Part shown: one piece after another, positions 13,720 to 19,669 of the stretch
Layout: each line of letters begins with the position of its first letter
How positions within the stretch are numbered: position 1 is the first letter of the stretch
DNA from: UBA2256 sp964531105
GTDB taxonomy: Bacteria; Spirochaetota; Spirochaetia; Treponematales; Rectinemataceae
Direction of reading: 5' to 3'
Assembly (NCBI GenBank): GCA_964531105.1
Contig: CAZHFN010000030.1
Coordinates: 1 to 25,274, forward strand
DNA length: 25,274 bases
Made by a program: the position numbers and the translations under genes
Notes under the pieces: generated by a model
Seen by the model: only the letters and a program-made list of their open reading frames with translations
Told to the model about the DNA's origin: nothing
The model's database searches: none

Positions 13720-14729
13720 GCCCGGCACTGGTGGAGATAGAGAACCTGAGGACTCACTTTAAAGGTCGTCGCCAGCTCTTTGGCGAGAAAAGGCCTGATA
13801 TCCGCGCCGTGGACGGAGTAAGTTTCTCCATAGCATCCGGGGAGAGCTACGCTCTTGTCGGCGAGTCGGGCTGCGGCAAGTCCACGACTGGCCGTTCCAT
13901 CCTCCGCCTGGTTCAGCCCACTAGTGGAACGATACGTTTTGCCGGCCGCGACGTGATGGCCGCAAACCCCCTCGAGCTGCGAGGTATGCGGCGCGAGATG
14001 CAGATGATCTTCCAGGACCCCTACAGTTCGCTAAATCCGCGCATGCGTGTCCAGGAAATCGTTGCCGAGCCCCTTATCGTGCACCGCTTGGCATCCGGGG
14101 CGGAGGCGGCGGCCCAAGCCCGCAAGATCCTCGACCGCTGCGGAATTCCCGAAGGCTCGGCCCGCCGCTATCCCAGCGAATTCTCAGGCGGGCAGCGCCA
14201 GAGGATCGTCATCGCCAGGGCTCTTGTGACAAAGCCACGTTTTATTGTAGCCGACGAGCCCGTGAGCGCCCTGGACGTGAGTATCCAAGCCCAAATCTTG
14301 AACTTGCTCCAGGATTTGCAGGCCGAGTATTCCCTCACCTATCTTTTCATTTCCCACGATCTGGCGGTCGTGCGCACCGTGACCGATCGGATCGCGGTGA
14401 TGTATTTGGGCAAGCTTGTGGAGGAGGCCGATACGACGCGGTTCTTTGCTGGCCCCCTGCATCCCTACTCCCAGGCCCTGCTTTCGTCGGTTCCCCGGGA
14501 CCATCCCAGGAGAAAGACGGCCCGGATAATCCTCTCCGGCAGCCTGCCCTCGGCATCGAATCCGCCCCAGGGATGCAGGTTCCATACGCGTTGCCCAGTA
14601 GTGGGGGTAAACTGTCATATCGATGAACCAGGATTGGTCGAGGTAGCGCCGGGACACCGGGTCGCCTGCCATCGCGCGGCCAAAACCCATGACTTTGACC
14701 GTCATGGACTAGTCCGGGACAGGCAGTAA
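13716..14729 (+). CDS. ABC transporter ATP-binding protein (DppF/OppF type)
   Basis: Second ATPase, 337 residues. It begins LVEIENLRTHFKGRRQLFGE and contains Walker A GESGCGKST, the family motif IFQDPYSSLNPRM, signature FSGGQRQRI, Walker B FIVADEPVSALD, switch ISHD and the C-terminal GCRFHTRCPV extension. The frame opens further upstream, but ATG 13716 overlaps the preceding TGA as ATGA and starts at the expected family position. OppD and OppF types normally act as a heterodimer, so both ATPases and both permeases of one importer are present here. The gene ends 33 bases before the guanine deaminase gene. Confidence 0.93.
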   Translation: MSPALVEIENLRTHFKGRRQLFGEKRPDIRAVDGVSFSIASGESYALVGESGCGKSTTGRSILRLVQPTSGTIRFAGRDVMAANPLELRGMRREMQMIFQDPYSSLNPRMRVQEIVAEPLIVHRLASGAEAAAQARKILDRCGIPEGSARRYPSEFSGGQRQRIVIARALVTKPRFIVADEPVSALDVSIQAQILNLLQDLQAEYSLTYLFISHDLAVVRTVTDRIAVMYLGKLVEEADTTRFFAGPLHPYSQALLSSVPRDHPRRKTARIILSGSLPSASNPPQGCRFHTRCPVVGVNCHIDEPGLVEVAPGHRVACHRAAKTHDFDRHGLVRDRQ

Positions 14730-14762
14730 CGGGGCGATTACCATCGGAGAAGGAGCTGCGGC

Positions 14763-16136
14763 ATGAATTCTATAAATCATCTGAGAGGCAAGGCGATCCT
14801 GGCGAATGGCTTTCATATGCCGAGCCGGGAGAAGGTCGAGGTCTTCACCGATGCTCTCATATCCGTGGACATGAAGGGCAAAATCGAATCCCTCCTCCAG
14901 CCGGGCGAAACTGGTTACGAAGTCGTGCGGAAGACAGCCCAGGCAAGCGGAAACCTGCTAAGACTTCCCGAGGGTACCTATCTCCTTCCCGGGCTTATCG
15001 ATTCCCATGTGCACGCGCCCCAGTACCCCCAGCTTGGCCAGGCCTTGGATGTACCCCTGGAGGAGTGGCTCTACAAGTACACCTTCCCCCTGGAAGCCCG
15101 CTACGCGGACATAGGCTTCGCCCGCAAGGTCTACTCCCTTCTTGTCGACGACCTCATCTCCATAGGCACGACCACGGCCCTCTACTACGCCACAATCCAC
15201 CAGGACGCCACCAGGATTCTCGCGGACATCTGCCTGGAAAAAGGACAGCGTGCCTTGGTTGGCAAGGTCGCCATGGACCATAGAGAGCAGTGCCCCGACT
15301 ACTATCGGGATGCCTCCGCCGACGAAGCCATCCGCGGCACTGCCGACCTCTTCGACTATGTGAAATCCAATCCCGAAAACAAAGAAGGCAGGATTCTGGC
15401 GGTGGTGTCACCGCGTTTTATCCCTTCCTGTACGGACGCCTCTTTGAAGGGCTTGGGCGCACTGGCGAAGCAGCTGGGCTGTCATGTGCAGACCCACTGT
15501 TCTGAAGGGGACTGGGAACACCAGTTCGTAATCCAGCGGTTCGGTATGACGGATACCGAAGCCTTGGATAGCTTCGGCTTTCTGGGCCGTAAGAGCCTGC
15601 TCGGCCACGCCCCCCATCTCACTTCGAAGGATATGGATATATTCAAGGCCCGAGGCTCGGCGGTATCTCATTGCCCCCTGTCAAACGCCTACTTCTCCAG
15701 CGCCGTATTCCCCCTGCGTGCCGCCCTCGAGCGGGGCTTGCACGTAGCCTTAGGCACCGATGTTTCGGGCGGACCTTCCAGCTCCATGTTCGAGGCGATG
15801 CGGGAATCCATCGCCGCATCGCGCATGCTTGAAACAGGCAACGACGGGCGCTTCGCGCCGGAAGAACGCCGCGGTCGGCCCTTCAGCAGGGTGGATTTCC
15901 GCGATGCCTTCTACATCTCCACGACCGGCGGCGGGATTTCCCTAGATCTGCCCATCGGCAATTTCACTCCGGGCTACCATTTCGACGCCATCGCTGTGGA
16001 CACGAGGGCGCCCAAGGGCTCTATCAGGCTATGGGAGGATCTGGATACGGGAGAAAAAATTCTCCAGAAAATCGTCTACACCGCGACCCGGCCTAACATT
16101 GCATCGGTATGGGTCGCAGGCAGACAGATCCACTAG
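14763..16136 (+). CDS. guaD: Guanine deaminase
   Basis: Zinc amidohydrolase converting guanine to xanthine and ammonia. The 457-residue protein has the family landmarks in order: LPGLIDSHVHAPQYPQLG (metal HxH), EEWLYKYTFPLEARY (a guanine deaminase hallmark), GTTTALYYATIH, VQTHCSE (metal/substrate His), LLGHAPHL and LGTDVSGGPSSSM. The start ATG 14763 is preceded by GAAGGAG at about six bases. It is the last gene of the transporter operon. Together with the adenine-deaminase-like gene it would turn both purine bases toward hypoxanthine/xanthine and release ammonia. No xanthine dehydrogenase gene lies in this window. No intrinsic terminator directly follows. Confidence 0.92.
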   Translation: MNSINHLRGKAILANGFHMPSREKVEVFTDALISVDMKGKIESLLQPGETGYEVVRKTAQASGNLLRLPEGTYLLPGLIDSHVHAPQYPQLGQALDVPLEEWLYKYTFPLEARYADIGFARKVYSLLVDDLISIGTTTALYYATIHQDATRILADICLEKGQRALVGKVAMDHREQCPDYYRDASADEAIRGTADLFDYVKSNPENKEGRILAVVSPRFIPSCTDASLKGLGALAKQLGCHVQTHCSEGDWEHQFVIQRFGMTDTEALDSFGFLGRKSLLGHAPHLTSKDMDIFKARGSAVSHCPLSNAYFSSAVFPLRAALERGLHVALGTDVSGGPSSSMFEAMRESIAASRMLETGNDGRFAPEERRGRPFSRVDFRDAFYISTTGGGISLDLPIGNFTPGYHFDAIAVDTRAPKGSIRLWEDLDTGEKILQKIVYTATRPNIASVWVAGRQIH

Positions 16137-16154
16137 TTTTTATATTAAAATAAC

Positions 16155-16307
16155 TTAGAAAGCCCCATTGGCCTTTTGAACCAGAGCGATGACGACGACG
16201 GCGATGATGAATACCACTGCGAGAATCGTTGTGATTGTTTTCTCTCGCTTAGATGGCCCCTTGGGCTGTGGCTTGGAAACCCCTGTATTCGCTTTCTTTT
16301 CTTCCAT
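16155..16307 (-). CDS. Small single-pass membrane protein, unknown function
   Basis: A 50-residue frame starts at ATG 16307, preceded by GGAGG at seven bases, one of the best ribosome binding sites in the window. The protein begins MEEKKANTGVSKPQPKGP, a polar lysine-rich segment with several basic residues ending in SKREK. One hydrophobic helix of about 17 residues follows (TILAVVFIIAVVVIALV), then a short QKANGAF tail. The charge pattern predicts the N-terminus inside the cytoplasm. I do not recognise a family. It lies opposite to guaD, ending 18 bases after that gene's stop, and has a long structured leader on the minus strand. The strong translation signal and clear helix support a real gene. 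Confidence 0.65.
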   Translation of the reverse strand: MEEKKANTGVSKPQPKGPSKREKTITTILAVVFIIAVVVIALVQKANGAF

Positions 16308-16439
16308 TATCTTCCTCCGTTATATATAGAAATGATCTAAACAACCGACCGTGCCCAGAAAATCCCAGTCACGCCGACAGGATCGGTTGAGTATGGTGAA
16401 GTACCCCTTGGTGAGAATATTTCGAAATAAATGAATGAA

Positions 16440-16473
16440 ATCGCCAGGCGGCCGGCTTGCTCCTTCTGGCGAC
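16440..16473 (-). other. Hairpin upstream of the small membrane protein gene
   Basis: Arms TCGCCAG (16440-16446) and CTGGCGA (16466-16472) form a seven-pair stem around a GC-rich loop containing GCCGGC. On the minus strand it follows the terminator at 16485-16516. A second long-range pair, CAACCGA (16342-16348) with TCGGTTG (16383-16389), lies closer to the small gene. These may be leader structures of that gene. Confidence 0.35.
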
Positions 16474-16478
16474 TATAT

Positions 16479-16516
16479 GAAAAAGCCGCCATTCAACATT
16501 GGAGTTGAATGGCGGC
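16479..16516 (-). terminator. Strong rho-independent terminator (minus strand)
   Basis: GCCGCCATTCAAC and GTTGAATGGCGGC form a perfect 13-pair stem with a six-base loop (16485-16516). On the minus strand the stem is followed immediately by TTTTT (16480-16484). On the plus strand the stem is preceded by A's and followed by CCGACC, so the terminator works only for minus-strand transcription. No minus-strand protein gene lies close upstream. Confidence 0.8.
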
Positions 16517-16592
16517 CCGACCATTCTGAATACCTCCAGCCTGAGTGGGCTGGACCCATGCATGCGATGGTATCGGCTTCCATCGCAGTATA
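16484..16592 (-). ncRNA. Candidate small structured RNA ending at the terminator
   Basis: On the minus strand a TATACT (16587-16592) precedes a run of three compact hairpins: GCGATGG/CCATCGC (16586-16564), TCCAGCC/GGCTGGA (16554-16535) and the terminator stem. The expected transcript is about 100 bases. No good -35 box is visible, and a 51-codon frame with GGAGG before its ATG (at 16527) overlaps the terminator, so a leader or attenuator of the small membrane protein gene is an alternative. I do not recognise a known RNA family. Confidence 0.3.
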
Positions 16593-16611
16593 ATTCAATT
16601 TACCATCGCAT
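16562..16611 (+). promoter_or_regulatory. TATAAT flanked by inverted CCATCGC half-sites
   Basis: ATGCGATGGTA (16562-16572) and TACCATCGCAT (16601-16611) are a perfect 11-bp inverted repeat, with a third half-site CCATCGCA at 16580-16587. A consensus TATAAT (16589-16594, plus strand) lies between the outer arms; no TTGACA-like box is seen at 16-18 bases. It could be the promoter and operator of the secreted repeat protein gene at 16730. In RNA, GCGATGG could pair with either CCATCGC copy but not both. Confidence 0.4.
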
Positions 16612-16729
16612 ATTCATGCAAGCAAGGCCTCTCTTGAGTGATGTCTGACCAAAGTAGAAATGTCCCGTCTTGAATTTCGCCAAATCCTGCACGACAATTT
16701 CCATACTAAGGGTTAACTGGAGGGTGGGC

Positions 16730-17851
16730 ATGGGCAAGCGGACGCGGAGTATCTGTTTTTCGGTGTTTTTCTTGGCTGCCTTTGTAGGACTAGCAGGGCA
16801 GGGCGTGTCGGCTGTGTATGAAACCGATTTCGGCGAGCTGACCATCCAGCAGAACGGTTCTAGCATCACCGGTAATTATGTGACAGGTGCAGGAAGAATA
16901 GAAGCTACGCTCTCAGGTAGGACTTTGAGCGGTTGGTGGTACCAGACGAACGGCAAGGGTCGGCTGGTCTTTGTATTCAGCGAGGATTTTTCTTCGTTCT
17001 CCGGTAAGTGGAGCTACGATTCCGCCGAGCCCTCCAGGCAATGGAACGGCAAACGTACGGGCGGCGGCGGCCTTTTGGGGGCCCCTAACCTGGTCCAGCC
17101 GGCCCCTCTGCCGCCGCCCGTAGCCGGCATCTACGACACGGACTTCAAGGAAATGACCTTGCAGTTGAACGGCACCAAGGTCACGGGAACCTATACCCAT
17201 GCCGATGGCAGGGTGGAAGGCACGCTGGAGGGAAGAACCCTTACAGGCTGGTGGTACCAAAATAACGGCAAGGGTCGCTTCGTATTCTACTTCAGCGAAA
17301 GCTTCGATTCCTTTACCGGCAAATGGGGTTATAACGACGCAGAGCCAACAGGGCAATGGAACGGCAAAAAGAAAGCCTCATCTCCATCGACTGCTTCTGG
17401 CGGCCAATCAGGCACGCTCCCGGCTCCGCTTCCGCCGCCTTCAACACAGCAGGCTCCGCAGGCCCCAGCTTCCCAGAACTTGGGCATAGAACTCTTCAAT
17501 AATTGGAACAAGGCAGCGGTGGCCAACAATCCCTCGTCGGTGACCTACTTTTATTTATCCAAGCAGACGACAATAACCAGAATCACCAATTACCATTGGA
17601 ACGATGCCAGGGGCAAGGCTCCTGGCCAGATCGGTCTGCGCGGTTCCGACGGAAAGACCTACGGCCCATGGCAGTCGACAGGCACATCGGGCACGGGTGG
17701 AGCGGCCAACGTCAACTGGATAGTGTCGCCCAACGTCACACTCCAGCCGGGATTTTATCAGATACTCGATTCAGACACGCAGAGCTGGTCGCACAACTCG
17801 GGCAGCTTCGGTGCCGGTTTCAGCACCGTTACCGGTATGCCCGCATTATAG
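16730..17851 (+). CDS. Secreted two-repeat protein of unknown family
   Basis: From ATG 16730, preceded by GGAGGGTGGGC, the 373-residue protein has a signal peptide (residues 1-28, ending GQGVSA). Two tandem copies of a module of about 79 residues follow at roughly 30-108 and 135-213. Each copy reads Y-[ED]-TDF-x-E-[LM]-T, then an [IV]TGxY segment, GR[IV]E, GRTL[ST]GWWYQxNGKGR, FSGKW or FTGKW, and ends in QWNGK. Each is followed by a Pro-rich linker containing PAPLPPP. The C-terminal part (about 251-373) is a separate domain with repeated Trp, YHWNDARGKAPGQIGL and LQPGFYQILDSD. The Gly/Trp/aromatic spacing suggests beta-barrel modules, but I recognise no named family. It is upstream of, and probably co-transcribed with, the DUF4256 gene. 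Confidence 0.82.
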   Translation: MGKRTRSICFSVFFLAAFVGLAGQGVSAVYETDFGELTIQQNGSSITGNYVTGAGRIEATLSGRTLSGWWYQTNGKGRLVFVFSEDFSSFSGKWSYDSAEPSRQWNGKRTGGGGLLGAPNLVQPAPLPPPVAGIYDTDFKEMTLQLNGTKVTGTYTHADGRVEGTLEGRTLTGWWYQNNGKGRFVFYFSESFDSFTGKWGYNDAEPTGQWNGKKKASSPSTASGGQSGTLPAPLPPPSTQQAPQAPASQNLGIELFNNWNKAAVANNPSSVTYFYLSKQTTITRITNYHWNDARGKAPGQIGLRGSDGKTYGPWQSTGTSGTGGAANVNWIVSPNVTLQPGFYQILDSDTQSWSHNSGSFGAGFSTVTGMPAL

Positions 17852-17863
17852 GATGGGATAAAA

Positions 17864-18409
17864 ATGGCTGTTGAAGATTATTCGATATTGCTGGAACTTT
17901 TAAAGCGCAGATTCGAGAGAAACCCGGAAAGACACAAGGGGCTTCTATGGTCGGCGATTGAGAAAAAACTGAAGGAAAACCCCGCCAAGCAGTATTCACT
18001 GAACGAGATGGAAAAAACCGGTGGCGAGCCCGATGTGATCGGCTTTGATAAGAAATCAGGAGAGTATCTTTTCTGCGACTGTTCGGCAGAAAGCCCCTCT
18101 GGCCGCAGAAGTCTCTGCTACGATCGCGACGCGAGGGATTCCCGAAAAGAAGCCGCGCCTAAAGACGACGCCCTGAGTATGGCCGATGCGATGGGAATCG
18201 ATATTTTAGGCGAAAGGGAATATTTTGATCTTCAGAAGTTGGGCGATTTCGATACCAAGACATCGAGTTGGCTGAAGACCCCGCCTGAACTGCGGGCGCT
18301 CGGCGGGGCCCTCTTCGGCGATAGGCGCTATGGCCGTGTTTTCATCTATCACAATGGAGCCGCGTCATACTACGGCGCCAGGGGCTTCAGGGGAAGCCTC
18401 TGGATATAG
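17864..18409 (+). CDS. DUF4256 family protein
   Basis: The 181-residue protein matches DUF4256 along its full length: LLELLKRRFERNPERHKGLLW, the block SLNEMEKTGGEPDVIGFD, FCDCSAESPSGRRSLCYDR, MADAMGIDILGE, DTKTSSWLKTPPELRALGGA and RRYGRVFIYHNGAASYYGARGFRGSL. The family is widespread in bacteria but has no assigned function known to me; the many invariant charged and aromatic residues suggest an enzyme or ligand-binding protein in the cytoplasm. No signal peptide is seen. The start lies 12 bases after the stop of the secreted repeat protein, with GGATGGGA upstream. Its end is 21 bases from the end of the convergent Hsp20 gene. Confidence 0.92.
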   Translation: MAVEDYSILLELLKRRFERNPERHKGLLWSAIEKKLKENPAKQYSLNEMEKTGGEPDVIGFDKKSGEYLFCDCSAESPSGRRSLCYDRDARDSRKEAAPKDDALSMADAMGIDILGEREYFDLQKLGDFDTKTSSWLKTPPELRALGGALFGDRRYGRVFIYHNGAASYYGARGFRGSLWI

Positions 18410-18430
18410 CGCCCGACGACAATAGGCCGA

Positions 18431-18781
18431 TCAGTGTATCGTAATCTTTCGCGGCTTGGCCGCTTCCTGAATATGAAGCTTGACAGTGAGCATGCCGTCG
18501 GCCAACACAGCCTCGATTTTATCCCTATCTATGGTTTCGTCCAGGGTAAATATCTTTCGATAGCTGCCTATCGGCCGTTCGCGAAGCAGCCATTCACCGG
18601 CGGGGGGACTGCTTCCCCGCCGACCCTCGATTGTGAGGGTATTGGCCTCGACGCAGACATCAAGACCTTCCTTGGCGACGCCGGGCATTTCGAGCTTGAG
18701 GGTTACAACGCCGACATCCTCTTCTATCGAACAAGCGGGAACCAACATTCTCTCGTTACTTGCGATCGCATTCTTATTCAT
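18431..18781 (-). CDS. Small heat-shock protein (Hsp20 family)
   Basis: This 116-residue protein is mostly a single alpha-crystallin domain: ACSIEEDVGVVTLKLEMPGVAKEGLDVCVEANTLTIEGRR, RERPIGSYRKIFTLDETID and AVLADGMLTVKL, ending with an IxI-type tail (RKITIH). Hsp20 chaperones hold unfolded proteins in oligomers until refolded by other chaperones. The ATG at 18781 is preceded by GAGGAGG, which fixes the start and excludes the longer open frame to 18865. It lacks a long N-terminal arm, unlike the neighbour. It begins 10 bases after the stop of the first Hsp20 gene, so the two are co-transcribed, and the pair probably forms mixed or sequential oligomers. Confidence 0.93.
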   Translation of the reverse strand: MNKNAIASNERMLVPACSIEEDVGVVTLKLEMPGVAKEGLDVCVEANTLTIEGRRGSSPPAGEWLLRERPIGSYRKIFTLDETIDRDKIEAVLADGMLTVKLHIQEAAKPRKITIH

Positions 18782-18791
18782 GGCTTCCTCC

Positions 18792-19250
18792 TCACTCGAC
18801 CCTGACCGAGATGGCTTTTGTCTTGGCTTCCTCTCGCTTGCTGACATGCACGGTAAGCACCCCATCCTTCAGTTCGGCGTCCACCTTCTCGTTGTCGATA
18901 TTGGCCGGTAGTTCGATAGTCCTGGCAAAACTACCTGCCCAGGTTTCCTTTCGGAAAATCCTTCGCTTGTCTGAATTTTGTTCGTTCTTCTTGCTGCCCT
19001 TTATGGTAAGCAGGGTTCCGGCAAGGTTCAGCTCCAGATCTTCCTTTTTTATGCCGGGAAGATCTGCCACAACGAGAATCTCGTTGTTCGTTTCGATCAA
19101 ATCGATGGCGGGCGAGCCGGTCCTGTCCAGAAGGCCGGTCGCGTCGGGAAACTTGAAGCCTCCGAAGGAGCGCTCCATCTCGCTGCGGAGATCATCGAAT
19201 GCGTCCCACAGATCATGGGGGACATTTCTGTTCCAAGGTACCAGTTCCAT
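18792..19250 (-). CDS. Small heat-shock protein (Hsp20 family)
   Basis: The 152-residue protein starts MELVPWNRNVPHDLWDAFDDLRSEMERSFGGFKFP, the N-terminal arm common in class A bacterial Hsp20 proteins. The alpha-crystallin domain follows with PAIDLIETNNEILVVADLPGIKKEDLELNLAGTLLTIKG, RKETWAGSFARTIELP and AELKDGVLTVHV, then an IxV tail (KAISVRVE). The ATG at 19250 has AAGGAGG in front; the frame open to 19316 is not used. A sigma-54-type promoter lies about 55 bases upstream, and no CIRCE operator is visible, so heat-shock repression by HrcA is not indicated. It is the promoter-proximal gene of the pair. Confidence 0.93.
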   Translation of the reverse strand: MELVPWNRNVPHDLWDAFDDLRSEMERSFGGFKFPDATGLLDRTGSPAIDLIETNNEILVVADLPGIKKEDLELNLAGTLLTIKGSKKNEQNSDKRRIFRKETWAGSFARTIELPANIDNEKVDAELKDGVLTVHVSKREEAKTKAISVRVE

Positions 19251-19304
19251 GGCAAACCTCCTTGTGGATAAGTGCTTCTGAACCTTAAGGTTCACAAATA
19301 ATTT

Positions 19305-19321
19305 AGCAAAATCCATGCCAA
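19305..19321 (-). promoter_or_regulatory. rpoN-dependent: Sigma-54 (-24/-12) promoter of the hsp20 pair
   Basis: On the minus strand TTGGCATGGATTTTGCT matches the sigma-54 consensus YTGGCACGRNNNTTGCW at every defined position but one (T for C after TGGCA). GG and GC have the required spacing. The predicted start of transcription is near 19294, giving a leader of about 44 bases before the first Hsp20 start. Sigma-54 promoters need an activator protein; its binding site was not identified. Confidence 0.7.
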
Positions 19322-19669
19322 GAAGGCTGGTTTGTAATAATTGAATAATTCTATATTATATAATAAAATATTCATATTAAGTCGATTGACGGTAACACTG
19401 CATTTTTCTATTGTATAAAAATGAAACAGAGGATTTTTTCTTGCCGACAAATGTTTCAAACCGAAACATTTAAAATAGGAATACACCATTAAAGTGGCGT
19501 GAATTTAGCTACTGGATTCCAAAAACCCCATCGTTACATAGCCATCGCCTTTTCTGAAAAAAAAGATGCATAAAGTTGCAATTTTTATGAATTACCCTTT
19601 TCCGAAAGGTCTCGCTTCGGTTAGTATTAACAAATTTTATGCCCGATAGGGCCCTTGAGGGGAGGTGCT
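19322..19669. other. AT-rich intergenic region between hsp20 and the nucleobase permease
   Basis: This stretch of about 350 bases has no convincing gene. It holds the 23-bp palindrome at 19449-19471, a small hairpin CCGAA/TTCGG near 19599-19619 and the GGGGAGG ribosome binding site of the permease. I could not assign a confident promoter for the permease and see no purine riboswitch core. Confidence 0.5.
19449..19471. promoter_or_regulatory. Operator-like palindrome
   Basis: Arms AAATGTTTC and GAAACATTT are perfectly inverted around a five-base centre. It lies about 128 bases upstream of the sigma-54 promoter of hsp20 and 199 bases before the permease start, so it could serve either gene. 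It fits neither CIRCE nor the PurBox. Confidence 0.4.

Noticed and set aside
16369..16563. Minus-strand frame of 64 codons through the 13-pair terminator
   Set aside because: Although GGAGG precedes an internal ATG, the coding sequence is made of the inverted repeat and shows no conserved features; kept only as a possible leader peptide.
19251..19500. CIRCE (HrcA) operator before the hsp20 genes
   Set aside because: The expected TTAGCACTC and GAGTGCTAA arms are absent; the only palindrome has an unrelated sequence.
19472..19669. Purine or xanthine riboswitch before the nucleobase permease
   Set aside because: No conserved purine aptamer core or paired loops, and no terminator-antiterminator pair, could be found by eye.
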